From Vulcanimicrobiota bacterium (lineage in GTDB: Bacteria > Vulcanimicrobiota > Vulcanimicrobiia > Vulcanimicrobiales > Vulcanimicrobiaceae): a stretch of 64,000 nucleotides of DNA. The DNA lies in NCBI GenBank assembly GCA_003140215.1, contig PLJL01000001.1, positions 267,283 through 331,282 of the forward strand, written 5' to 3'. A program made the translations under genes and the position numbers. The notes below the pieces were generated by a model that was given only the letters and a program-made list of their open reading frames with translations, did not search any database and was not told where the DNA came from. This document shows, in pieces, positions 38,558 through 47,124 of this stretch (position 1 is the first letter of the stretch; each line of letters starts with the position of its first letter).

Positions 38558-41500
38558 TTACAGCGAGAGCTGGTAGTAGAAGCGGTATTCCGTCGGCGCG
38601 CCGCTGGGCGTCAGGAGATACGGCAGGTTGTTGTTGCGGAAACCCGCGTAGTTGGTGTAACCAAGCTGCGGGAAGAACGCGTTGCCCGACTGGGTGCCCG
38701 ACTTCGGTCCCGAGACGCCCGTGGCAACCGGCTGATACCGGCCGTTGAAGGACGGCTGCGAATAGACCTGGTTGAACACGTTGGACATGAGCAAACCGAA
38801 CGTGTTTCGCGAGCCGGGCTTCGTGTACTCGAAGTCCAGGTTCGCGATGTTGACGCGCGGCGCGCTCAAGACGCCACCCGGGCTGTTCTTTTCGGCCGTT
38901 CCGCGCGTGGCGGCGATGTTCGGCGCGAAGATCGTACCGGGGTTCGCCGGGTCGACGTATTGCGTCGCCGAGGTCGAACCGCTGATGTTCGTCACGTTGG
39001 TCGACGGGAGGTTGAAGTTCTTGCCCCCGAACGCGTACGGCGTGAGGAGCCCCGTCCCGATCGGATAACCGACGTTGAAGCCGATGATCGGATTGATACG
39101 GATGCCGTTGCGCCACTTGTACTGCACGGCCAGCACGCCGTTGAACGGCGAGACGAAGCCGACCCGGTACAGGTTGCCCTGCGCGAGCGAGACCAGCGGG
39201 ATCGACGGGAAGAAGTCCTCGTTGCCCGAGAGCGGGATCACGTTCGAGAACTCGTTGAGGTAGGTGAGCGAGAACGACCCGGAGAGCCCGTACGCGGCGG
39301 TCTTGGTCATGTAGAACTCGACGCCGGTGGTGTAGGAGGTTCCGAGGTTCGAGGTCTGCGACGGACCCGTGAGCGGGTTCCCGTTGGTGTCGAACTGCTG
39401 CACGCCGCCGACGAACAGCGGCGACGAGAAGAGCGCCACCACGTCGTAGCCGCGCCGATAGAACGGCGTCACCTTCGCCGACAGGCCGTTGCCGAAGTCA
39501 TGCTGCAGCGACGCGTCGTAGTTGTTGAACGTGCTGACCTTGGTCGGGTTGATCGGCACGCCGCCAATGATGTTCGCGTTGTCCCAGTAGATCTGGTCCG
39601 CGTAGTTGCGGCAGGTGCGGTCGGCCGTCGGCCCGCAATCGGCTTGGCTCGCCGGGATGCCGGCGAAACCGGCATACTGCGCACGCGGAATGCGGAAGTC
39701 GACGTCGGCGATCGGCGGGAGCTCCACCGAGCGGCCGTAGCTGAACGTGATGCTGTTCTTGGGGTTGAATTGGTACGCCATGCCGAACCGCGGCTGGAGC
39801 GTGCTGTTCGACTGGCGGGTATCCGGGTTGTAGACGTCCAGGGCCGGATTCGGCGTTCCAATGAGCGGACCGGACGTGTAGAGACCGGTCGAGATCGGCA
39901 GGTAGAACGCCGACGAGTAGCCGTTCGGATCGTTGAAGGCACCGTCGCGAAGCCCCGGATAGTTGGAGAACGACGAGCGGTCCAGCCGCAGGCCGACGTT
40001 GATCTTCAGCTTGTCGGTGGCCTGGAACTGGTCCGAGATGTAGAACCCGGCGTCGTGCCGGTCGGCGACCGGCGCCTGGTTGTAGTCCGGAACTCGTACT
40101 CCGACTCCCGCGGGCAGGCCGAGGAACGTCGGCAGATACTGGCCCGGGAAGAAGTCGAACAGATCGGTGGGACCGTTGAAGGTCGCCGCGATCATGCCGA
40201 GCGACGCGCTCTGGAAGCCGTCGATCGGGTGGACGAACTCGTACTTCGCGCCGAATCCGAGCAGGTGCTTGGTGCCGAGCTGCTTGGTGAAGTCGGCCGC
40301 GATCCCGGTGCGCTGGCCGCCCTGCGGGGTGAAAAAGTCGCAATTCGCGCCCGATAGGACGCCCTGGCACGACTGGCCGGCGTACGGCTCGTCGAAGACC
40401 GCCGTCGAGTTGACCTTGTAGAACTTCATGGTCATGAAGGTCGACTGGTTGAGGCTGTTGCTGTACTGCAGCTTGAGGGTGTCGTTGGGCTGCGTCACGG
40501 ACGCGGCCGGCCGGCGGATCAGATCCGTCAGCGTCGTCTGACCGTATTGGAGCGGCAGGACGGCTCGCACGAAGCTGGCCGGAAGGCCGAGCTGCGTGCG
40601 CGTGTAGCCGATGTAGTCGGGCATCGACGTGCGGTAGAGCAGCGAGTTCGGGTTCGCGAACTGCGCGTTCTCGTAGAACTCGAAGTTCTGGTTCTGCCAG
40701 AACAGCTGCAACGACTGGTTCTTGTCGCGGCCGAACTTGTAGACCGCGTTCTCGATGAAGTCACGCCCAACTTGCGAGTTGTTGAAGATCTGCGCGCCGA
40801 TCAGGTTGCAGTCGGTTCTGCCGCGACCACAGGTGAAGGCGCTGTTTTCGGCTTGGAGCGACGAATAGCTGGACAGCGCCCCGTTGGGCGTGGCCCAACC
40901 GTACTCGCCGGAGAAGTCATGATCGAACTCCGGAGTGCGCATGTCGCCTTCGAACGACCCGAAGGCCGGCCGCGTGCCGCGCTTGACGTTGGCGTTGATC
41001 TGACCGGTTCCGACGTTGCCGACCGACGCGTCGCCCGCGCCGGGGCTCAACTGGAAGTTCGCGACGCCGTTGAGCGCCAGCGAGTTCACGAACTGGTGCG
41101 TGAACGCGTCGGTGTAGTCGATCCCTTCGAACTGGAAGCCTTCGTCGTTTTCACGGCCGCCGCGGAGGACCGGGTAGCCGCTGCTGTCGAGCGTGGCACC
41201 CGGCAGCGAGATGATCAGGCTCGTCTCGCTGACCGCGTGCGATTTGCCCAGAATCGTCTGAATCTGGTTCGCGTTGACGCTGTACGTATCTTCCGGCTGT
41301 TGGGGCTGGAAGGCGCTGACGCCCGAAGAGCGGCTCGTCGTCGAGCCGATCGTGGTCAGCCGCGGGTTCAGCGCTTGGTTGACGGTCATGGTGATGGTCG
41401 CGCTGACCGTCACACCGTTGATGCTGGAGTCGGCGAATCCCGTCTTCGAGAACGAGATGTTGTAGGTATCGGGCACGACGCCTACGATGCCGTAGAAGCC

Positions 41501-41722
41501 TTTTGAGTCGGTGGTCGCGGTGTAGCGGCCCGAGGGTGCGACGGCGACGACGTTGACGTTGGGGACCGGCTGGCCGGCGGCCGTAACCGTCCCCGAGATG
41601 TTGCCTGTCGTCGTATCGGCGAGCACCGGAGCCGCGAGGGACGCCGTAAAAGCGATAGCCAGCGCCATTCCAATGATGCCGCGCCGGGACCGCTTCAAGG
41701 CGTGTGCGATTCGATGTAGCAC
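38558..41722 (-). CDS. TonB-dependent receptor with carboxypeptidase-regulatory-like domain, module 1
   Basis: A 1054-residue outer-membrane receptor. Signal peptide 1-35; a CarboxypepD_reg-like beta sandwich (about 38-118: GNISGTVTAAGQPVPNVNVVAV, GVVPDTYNISFSKTGF). A plug domain follows (about 140-290) with TSRSSGVSAFQPQQPEDTYSV, VLRGGRENDEGFQFEGIDYTDAF and VGTGQINANVKRG. The rest is a 22-strand-type barrel ending FYYQLSL. It is close to the module 2 receptor in architecture and in sequence. GTG start at 41722 has AAGGAAG upstream. Such receptors import a TonB-energised ligand; no substrate is indicated. No tonB/exbBD genes are nearby. Confidence 0.93.
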   Translation of the reverse strand: MLHRIAHALKRSRRGIIGMALAIAFTASLAAPVLADTTTGNISGTVTAAGQPVPNVNVVAVAPSGRYTATTDSKGFYGIVGVVPDTYNISFSKTGFADSSINGVTVSATITMTVNQALNPRLTTIGSTTSRSSGVSAFQPQQPEDTYSVNANQIQTILGKSHAVSETSLIISLPGATLDSSGYPVLRGGRENDEGFQFEGIDYTDAFTHQFVNSLALNGVANFQLSPGAGDASVGNVGTGQINANVKRGTRPAFGSFEGDMRTPEFDHDFSGEYGWATPNGALSSYSSLQAENSAFTCGRGRTDCNLIGAQIFNNSQVGRDFIENAVYKFGRDKNQSLQLFWQNQNFEFYENAQFANPNSLLYRTSMPDYIGYTRTQLGLPASFVRAVLPLQYGQTTLTDLIRRPAASVTQPNDTLKLQYSNSLNQSTFMTMKFYKVNSTAVFDEPYAGQSCQGVLSGANCDFFTPQGGQRTGIAADFTKQLGTKHLLGFGAKYEFVHPIDGFQSASLGMIAATFNGPTDLFDFFPGQYLPTFLGLPAGVGVRVPDYNQAPVADRHDAGFYISDQFQATDKLKINVGLRLDRSSFSNYPGLRDGAFNDPNGYSSAFYLPISTGLYTSGPLIGTPNPALDVYNPDTRQSNSTLQPRFGMAYQFNPKNSITFSYGRSVELPPIADVDFRIPRAQYAGFAGIPASQADCGPTADRTCRNYADQIYWDNANIIGGVPINPTKVSTFNNYDASLQHDFGNGLSAKVTPFYRRGYDVVALFSSPLFVGGVQQFDTNGNPLTGPSQTSNLGTSYTTGVEFYMTKTAAYGLSGSFSLTYLNEFSNVIPLSGNEDFFPSIPLVSLAQGNLYRVGFVSPFNGVLAVQYKWRNGIRINPIIGFNVGYPIGTGLLTPYAFGGKNFNLPSTNVTNISGSTSATQYVDPANPGTIFAPNIAATRGTAEKNSPGGVLSAPRVNIANLDFEYTKPGSRNTFGLLMSNVFNQVYSQPSFNGRYQPVATGVSGPKSGTQSGNAFFPQLGYTNYAGFRNNNLPYLLTPSGAPTEYRFYYQLSL

Positions 41723-41873
41723 GCGCTTCCTTACATAAAGGGCGAATAGAGATGAGCAGCATGAGAAGCTGCCGGGCTACTCCTGCTCTCATCGAATTCC
41801 CATTTCCTTCTCAGGAAATACGGAGGTGGCTGCCGGCGGCCGGAAAGGACGGGGCCATTTCCTGGGTCCGGGG
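41723..41873 (-). promoter_or_regulatory. Upstream region of TonB receptor module 1
   Basis: This 151-base gap separates the receptor gene from the mqnC stop. It contains a perfect 6-bp inverted repeat ATTTCC (41802-41807) and GGAAAT (41814-41819) with a 6-base spacer in an otherwise AT-richer stretch, a possible operator or transcript end for mqnC. No Fur box is visible. Confidence 0.4.
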
Positions 41874-42956
41874 TTACGCGGTCGCGAGCGCTAGGTCGGT
41901 TCGCCGGTTCCAGTACGTGTCGCGCAGCACGGGCGTGAAGCCGGCCCCGCGGACGATCCCTTCGACCTGGGCGCGGGTCGCCTCGTTCGTGCTGCCGGCA
42001 TCGTGGACGACCTGCTCCTCGATGATCGTGCCGCCCATATCGTCGCAGCCGTAGAAGAGGGCGAGTTGCCCCAGCTTGAGTCCCGGAGTCAGCCAGGACG
42101 CCTGCAGGTGCGGGACGTTGTCCAGAAACAGCCGAGCGATCGCCAGGACCCTTAGGTACTCGAGGCCGCTCGCCTCGCTTCCGCGCAGCGGGGTCTTGTA
42201 CGGTACGTAGTACCAGGGGATGAACGCCGTGAAGCCGCCGGTCTCATCCTGCAGATCGCGGATCACCCGCAGGTGCTCGATCCGCTCCGCGTCGGTCTCG
42301 ATCGACCCGAACATCATCGTCGCGGTCGTGGGCATCCCCAGCTGCTGCGCCTCGCGCATCACGCCGATCCAGCCCTCGGGGACGATTTTGCGGGCGCTGA
42401 TCCGCTTGCGGACGCGTTCGACCAGAATCTCGGCCCCGGCGCCGGGGAGCGACTTGAGCCCGGCGGCCTTGAGCCGCAATAGGACCTCGCGGACGCTCGT
42501 CTGCTCGATCGCCGCCAGGCCGGCGATCTCGGAGACCGACAGCGAGTGGATGTCGACGTTGGGGTACTCCGCGGCGACCCGGCGGAAGAGCTGCTCGAAC
42601 CACGCGATACCGAGCGCGGGGTTGACCCCGCCCTGGATCATGATCTGCGTCGCGCCCTGCTCCGCCGCGAAGCGCACGCGCTCCAGTACCGTGTCGTGCG
42701 ACATCGTGTAGCCTTCACGATGGTGCTCCGGCCGGAAGAACGCGCAGAACGTGCAGTGGACGTTGCAGACGTTGGTATAGTTGATCGTCGTGTCGACCAC
42801 GTAGGTCACGTCGTCGCCCGGATAGAGCGCCATGCGGCGCGCGTGCGCCGCCGCGCCGAGATCGTGGAGCGGCGCGTCGCGGTACAACCGCAGACCTTCG
42901 TCCGCGCTCAAGCGGCCGCCGGCGGCGGCGCGGTCCAGTGTGTCAGCGAGCGACAT
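41874..42956 (-). CDS. mqnC: Cyclic dehypoxanthinyl futalosine synthase
   Basis: A radical SAM enzyme (360 residues) of the futalosine route to menaquinone: it cyclises dehypoxanthine futalosine. The [4Fe-4S] motif is C64-NVH-C68-TF-C71, after NYTNVC. IMIQGGVNPALGIAWFEQLF, SLPGAGAEIL, TATMMFGSIET, FIPWYYVPYKTPL and YGCDDMGGTIIEE are family features. ATG start lies 14 bases inside the end of mqnA. The order mqnE-mqnA-mqnC supports an operon for three steps of the pathway; mqnB and mqnD are not in the window. Confidence 0.96.
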   Translation of the reverse strand: MSLADTLDRAAAGGRLSADEGLRLYRDAPLHDLGAAAHARRMALYPGDDVTYVVDTTINYTNVCNVHCTFCAFFRPEHHREGYTMSHDTVLERVRFAAEQGATQIMIQGGVNPALGIAWFEQLFRRVAAEYPNVDIHSLSVSEIAGLAAIEQTSVREVLLRLKAAGLKSLPGAGAEILVERVRKRISARKIVPEGWIGVMREAQQLGMPTTATMMFGSIETDAERIEHLRVIRDLQDETGGFTAFIPWYYVPYKTPLRGSEASGLEYLRVLAIARLFLDNVPHLQASWLTPGLKLGQLALFYGCDDMGGTIIEEQVVHDAGSTNEATRAQVEGIVRGAGFTPVLRDTYWNRRTDLALATA

Positions 42957-43758
42957 GCGCGTCCTCCCGCACGTCGTCCCGAGGCGCTCGCAGCGCCGCG
43001 AAACGCTCCAGGCCTCGTTCGGCGCGCGGCCCGAGCCGGTACGACAGCCGCATGAAGTAGTCTTCGTAGAGCGCGCGATGGTACGGACGCGCCGCGACCG
43101 CCGCGTCGATCACGGCGCCGCGGTTGGTCTCGCCCCAGGCGCGCGCGGCGACGAGCGCGTCGCACAGCGACGCCACCTCGGCCGGACGCGCGTCGAGCGT
43201 TTCGCGCCGCACCGCCCAAACGGCGAATACGAACGGCAGACCCGTCGACGCATGCCACGCTTCGCCCAGGTCGTGGACGTGCGCGGGCGGCAGCTCGGCC
43301 CGCACCGCAAGCGCTTCGTCGCCGATCACCAGCGCCGGGCGTCCGGCGCGCGCGACGGCGAGCGCATCGTCGACGGTCTCGTAGCGCGGGCGTACGCCGG
43401 GGAAACCGGCGAGCAGCATCGCGAGCAGCGCGCGACCCGAGGCGGAGTGCGAGGTCACGGCGATCGTCGCGTCGCCGAGCAGCGCCGGCGCTGTGGGCGA
43501 CACGAACAGCACGGTCCGCACCGGCCCGTCGGCGGCGATGCACAGATCCGCCAAGCGCACGAACCGGTCGCGGTGCGCGAGGTAGTGGGCCGCGCTGATC
43601 GCGCCGGCATCGATCGACCCGTCCGACATCGCGGCGTTCAGCAGCGCCGGCACCGCACCGACGACCTCGACGTCGCGCGTGACGGCGCCGGCGTCGAACG
43701 CCGTTTCAACGGGCGCGACGTTGACGTAGGGTATGCGGCCGTACCGCAGCTTTGCCAC
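42943..43758 (-). CDS. mqnA: Chorismate dehydratase MqnA
   Basis: MqnA (271 residues) converts chorismate to 3-enolpyruvyl-benzoate, the first step of the futalosine pathway. It has the periplasmic-binding-protein-like fold of the family: RIPYVNVAPVETAF at the start, VGAVPALLNAAM and DAGAISAAHYLA, VSPTAPALL, IGDEAL and GLPFVFAVWAV. Length is typical. GTG start six bases from the mqnE stop, and its end overlaps mqnC, so the three genes are co-transcribed. Confidence 0.95.
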   Translation of the reverse strand: MAKLRYGRIPYVNVAPVETAFDAGAVTRDVEVVGAVPALLNAAMSDGSIDAGAISAAHYLAHRDRFVRLADLCIAADGPVRTVLFVSPTAPALLGDATIAVTSHSASGRALLAMLLAGFPGVRPRYETVDDALAVARAGRPALVIGDEALAVRAELPPAHVHDLGEAWHASTGLPFVFAVWAVRRETLDARPAEVASLCDALVAARAWGETNRGAVIDAAVAARPYHRALYEDYFMRLSYRLGPRAERGLERFAALRAPRDDVREDAHVAR

Positions 43759-43763
43759 CGCGC

Positions 43764-44918
43764 TCAGACGCCCGCCCCGGCCAGCTCGCGGTCGGGGATC
43801 CCGTCCTCGGGCTTCCAGTCGTGCGGAAACGTCTCGTACGTCGAGTTGCGCCGCACCGGGACGTAGCCGGCCTCTTCGATGAGCCGCCGGAACTCACGGT
43901 CGTCGACGTGCTGGCCCGACAGGGTCCCGGCGCTGTGATAGATCAGCTCCTCGTCGGACGAGCCGTGCGTGCCGTCCATGTCGTCGGCGCCGAACTCGAG
44001 CGCGAGCTGACAGACTTTCAGCCCCTGGATCATCCAGTACGCTTTGATGTGATCGAAGTTGTCGAGCATCAGGCGCGCGACGGCGAACATGCGAATGTCG
44101 TCGAGCCCCGACGTCCAGCCGTGATGCGAGAGCGCGTTGCCGTCGGGATGGAACGCGAGCGGGATGAACGCGTTGAAGCCCGGCGAGCGCCGCTGCGACT
44201 CGCGCAGCATGATCAGGTGCTCGACGCGCTCTTCGAGCGTCTCGATCGTGCCGTAGAGCATCGTCGCGTTGGACGCGACGCCGTGCCGGTGCAGCGTCTC
44301 GTGGATCTCGAGCCAGTGCGCCGCGTCGACCTTGTTCGGGCAGACCGCTTTGCGGAAGCGCTCGCTGAACACTTCGGCCCCGCCGCCGTTGACGTTGTCG
44401 AGGCCGGCGTCGCGCAGGCGCCGGCAGATCTCGTCGTACGAGAGGCGATGCCGGCGCGCCATGTAGTCGATCTCGGCGGCCGTGAAGAGCGAGAGCTGAA
44501 CGTGCGGCAGCTGCTCTTTCAACCGGCGCATCAGCGGCAGCCAGTAGTCCAGCGACAGCTGGCGCGGGTCGTGACCCCCGACGATGTGGACCTGATTGAA
44601 GTTGGTGCCGGTCTCGAGCGTCTTGGCGACCACCTCGTCGGCCGACATGCGAACCATGTCGGCGTCCTTCTCGTCCCGGGCGAACGAGCAGAACGTGCAG
44701 TTCGCGTAGCAGACGTTCGTGGAGTTGATGTAGCGGTTGAGGACGTAATAGACGTTCTTGCCGCTCTTGCGTTCCTTCGCCGTTTTGGCGAGCCGTCCGA
44801 GCGTGTGGAGGTCCGCGGTTCGGAACAGTGTCAGCCCGTCATCGAGATCGAGCGAGAGCCCGGCCTCGAGCTTGGCCTCGACGGCCGGGAGGGCGCGGTC
44901 GGTGATTCTCACGGACAT
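43764..44918 (-). CDS. mqnE: Aminodeoxyfutalosine synthase MqnE
   Basis: A radical SAM enzyme (384 residues) that joins 3-enolpyruvyl-benzoate to SAM to make aminodeoxyfutalosine. The cluster motif is C70-YAN-C74-TF-C77. NQVHIVGGHDP, NGGGAEVFSERF, NATMLYGTIETLEERVEH, FIPLAFHPDGN and DDMDGTHGSSDEELIYHSAG match the family and separate it from MqnC. ATG at 44918 is preceded by a GGGGGGA ribosome site; the longer open frame upstream is shadow. It heads the mqnE-A-C operon. Confidence 0.96.
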   Translation of the reverse strand: MSVRITDRALPAVEAKLEAGLSLDLDDGLTLFRTADLHTLGRLAKTAKERKSGKNVYYVLNRYINSTNVCYANCTFCSFARDEKDADMVRMSADEVVAKTLETGTNFNQVHIVGGHDPRQLSLDYWLPLMRRLKEQLPHVQLSLFTAAEIDYMARRHRLSYDEICRRLRDAGLDNVNGGGAEVFSERFRKAVCPNKVDAAHWLEIHETLHRHGVASNATMLYGTIETLEERVEHLIMLRESQRRSPGFNAFIPLAFHPDGNALSHHGWTSGLDDIRMFAVARLMLDNFDHIKAYWMIQGLKVCQLALEFGADDMDGTHGSSDEELIYHSAGTLSGQHVDDREFRRLIEEAGYVPVRRNSTYETFPHDWKPEDGIPDRELAGAGV

Positions 44919-44978
44919 CGTATTCGAGTATCCCCCCAAGAGCCCGGCTTCCGCGATGACAAAAAGAGGACCGCTGCA

Positions 44979-45857
44979 GTGATCCGCGCCCCGCTCCCGG
45001 CCCAGGACGGTCCTGCTCCGCGCACGTTCGCGCGCGACGTCGTGCGCCGTTTTCGGTCCGGGCCCGGCGCGTTGGCGGGCGCGGCCATCGTGCTGGTCAT
45101 CGTGCTCCTCGCGGTCGCCGGGCCGTTCGTGGTGGGGTCCGATCCGCTCGCGCAGCACGTCGCCGAGGGCGCGCGCGCGCCGTCGGCCGCCCACCCCTTC
45201 GGGACCGACAAGCTCGGCCGCGACGTCCTGGCGCGGATCCTCTCCGGGGCGCGGATCTCGATCCGCATCGGGTTCCTGGCGGTCGGTCTGGCGATCACGG
45301 CCGGGACCCTGATCGGCCTGGTCGCCGGCTACGCCGGGAAACGGGTCGAGGGCCTCTTGATGGGCGCCATGGACGTCATGCTGGCGTTCCCTTCGATCAT
45401 CCTCGCCATCGCGATCACGACGGTCCTCGGGCCGAGCATCAACAACCTCATGCTGGCGGTCGGCATCGTCTACGTTCCTCAATACGCGCGTCTGGCGCGG
45501 TCCTCGGTCTTGGCGGTCAAGGAGCAGGACTACGTCGAGGCGGCCCGTGCAATCGGCGCCGGGGTGCCGGCGATTCTGGCTCGCCACGTGCTGCCCAACA
45601 TCCTCGCCCCGCTGCTGGTCCAAGCGACCCTCGGGGTCGCGACGGCCGAGCTCGAGGCCGCGGGGCTGTCGTATCTGGGCCTGGGCGCGCGGCCCCCGGC
45701 GCCGGAGTGGGGCGCGATGCTCAACGACGCCCGCGACTACTGGCTCTCGGCCCCGTGGGCGCTGGTCTTTCCGGGCCTCTCGATCACCTTGCTGGTGCTG
45801 GGCTTCAACTTGCTCGGCGACGGCCTGCGCGACGCCCTCGACCCCAACCAAAACTAG
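44979..45857 (+). CDS. ABC transporter permease of the DppC/OppC type (orphan)
   Basis: A 292-residue inner-membrane permease. An N-terminal OppC_N helix (about 33-55) is followed by GTDKLGRDVLARILSGARIS, then five further helices and the EAA loop EAARAIGAGVPAILARHVLPNI. It should form half of a peptide or nickel importer channel. GTG 44979 has AAAGAGGA nine bases upstream. Immediately before it a nine-codon frame (ATG 44956) ends in a TGA that overlaps the GTG, possibly a tiny coupled leader. No DppB, ATPase or binding protein gene is adjacent, so its partners are elsewhere or lost. Confidence 0.9.
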   Translation: MIRAPLPAQDGPAPRTFARDVVRRFRSGPGALAGAAIVLVIVLLAVAGPFVVGSDPLAQHVAEGARAPSAAHPFGTDKLGRDVLARILSGARISIRIGFLAVGLAITAGTLIGLVAGYAGKRVEGLLMGAMDVMLAFPSIILAIAITTVLGPSINNLMLAVGIVYVPQYARLARSSVLAVKEQDYVEAARAIGAGVPAILARHVLPNILAPLLVQATLGVATAELEAAGLSYLGLGARPPAPEWGAMLNDARDYWLSAPWALVFPGLSITLLVLGFNLLGDGLRDALDPNQN

Positions 45858-45860
45858 CAG

Positions 45861-45879
45861 CGCCGGCTTGTTGCCGGCG
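45861..45879 (+). terminator. Hairpin after the permease gene
   Basis: A 7-bp stem CGCCGGC (45861-45867) with GCCGGCG (45873-45879) and loop TTGTT, four bases after the stop. It has no U-run, so intrinsic termination is uncertain. Confidence 0.45.
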
Positions 45880-45891
45880 AGACTTTGTGTT

Positions 45892-45918
45892 ACAAAGCGT
45901 ACATCACCATCGCTTTGT
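45892..45918. promoter_or_regulatory. Inverted repeat before the CreD-like gene, possible operator
   Basis: ACAAAGCG (45892-45899) is the exact reverse complement of CGCTTTGT (45911-45918) with an 11-base spacer, ending 12 bases before the start codon. Arm length and spacing fit a dimeric repressor or activator site; it could also hide the ribosome site in the RNA. Confidence 0.5.
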
Positions 45919-45930
45919 GAGGCAGAGTTC

Positions 45931-47112
45931 GTGCTGAGCGCCAAGTACCTGTTCGGAATCTTCTGCGTGGTACTGGCCGCGGCGGTGGGCTGGTCCGTGC
46001 TCGGCGGCACCCTGGTGGTGCGAACCGAGCAGTCCGACAGCGCGCAGCGTAACGCGCTGGGCACGCTGTGGGGCACCGAGCTCGAGCAGCGCCCGCCCAG
46101 CTTTACGTTCGTCAGGAACGAGCGCAACCGCGGGACGGTGACGTACGATGTCGCGCCGGCCTCCTCGCGGATCACCGTCGACCTCGCGCTCGACCTGCGA
46201 CGCAAGGGGCTGCTGTGGTACAACACCTACGGTGTCGCGTTCTCAGGAACGTATCGCGTGACGAACCGGGCCTCGCGCGGATCGCTGGAGATGGCGTTCC
46301 CGCTGCCGTCGGAGACAGCGACCTACGACGACGTGGCGGTCCTAGTCGCCGGCCGTCGCGTCGCGGCGTCGAGCAGCGGCGGGAAGCTGCTCACCACGAT
46401 CCCCCTCGTGCCTGGGCGCGACGCGACCGTCACGGTACGGTACCGCTCACGCGGACTCGGTACGTGGCAGTATCGTTTCGCGAACGAGGTCACCACGGTG
46501 CGCGATCTCATCCTGACGATGCGCACGAACTTCCCGGCGATCGACTTCCCGGCGCGGACGCTCGCACCAACCGCCGAGCGCCCCACCACGACCGGCTGGG
46601 CGCTGACCTGGGCGTACCGCGAGCTGGTGACCGGCGCCGGGATCGGGATGGCGTTTCCGATGCCGTTGCAGCCGGGGCCGCTGGCGCAGCGGATCACCTT
46701 CTGGGCACCGCTCTCGCTGCTGTTCTACGTCTTCGTCATGCTGGTGATCACGACGCTGCGGCGCATCGAGCTGCACCCGCTCAATTACCTCTTCCTGGCC
46801 GCTGCCTTCTTCGCGTTCCACCTGCTCTTCGCGTACACGGTCGACCGGATCCCCGTCGAGTACGCGTTCGTGCTGTGCGCGGTCGTTTCGATGGCGCTGA
46901 CCATCTCGTACCTGCGCCTGGTCGTCGGGCTGCGCTTCGCCGCGGTCGAGGCCGCTGCGGCGCAATTCTTCTACCTGATCCTGTTCTCGCTGGCGCTCTT
47001 CGACGAGGGCTACAGCGGTCTCTCGATCACCGTCGGCGCGATCGTCACGCTGTTCGTGACCATGCAGCTAACCGGGCGCATCCGCTGGTCCGAGCGGTTC
47101 GCGAAAAAGTAG
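45931..47112 (+). CDS. CreD-like inner membrane protein
   Basis: A 393-residue membrane protein. One N-terminal helix (about 5-27), then a large periplasmic beta domain (about 60-255), then five or six helices that include RRIELHPLNYLFLAAAFFAFHLLFAY and AYVLCAVVSMALTISYLRLVV-like sequence. This arrangement and the LHPxxYL motif resemble CreD, which in Proteobacteria is induced by CreBC and protects the envelope. No creBC genes are nearby. Start GTG 45931 is chosen at the charged N-terminus; the open frame upstream is shadow of the permease. Confidence 0.75.
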   Translation: MLSAKYLFGIFCVVLAAAVGWSVLGGTLVVRTEQSDSAQRNALGTLWGTELEQRPPSFTFVRNERNRGTVTYDVAPASSRITVDLALDLRRKGLLWYNTYGVAFSGTYRVTNRASRGSLEMAFPLPSETATYDDVAVLVAGRRVAASSSGGKLLTTIPLVPGRDATVTVRYRSRGLGTWQYRFANEVTTVRDLILTMRTNFPAIDFPARTLAPTAERPTTTGWALTWAYRELVTGAGIGMAFPMPLQPGPLAQRITFWAPLSLLFYVFVMLVITTLRRIELHPLNYLFLAAAFFAFHLLFAYTVDRIPVEYAFVLCAVVSMALTISYLRLVVGLRFAAVEAAAAQFFYLILFSLALFDEGYSGLSITVGAIVTLFVTMQLTGRIRWSERFAKK

Positions 47113-47124
47113 CGGCCATGGGCA

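Noticed and set aside
39498-40370. Open frames within the TonB receptor genes
   Set aside because: Low-complexity Arg/Pro-rich translations; the true receptor frame has full plug and barrel homology.
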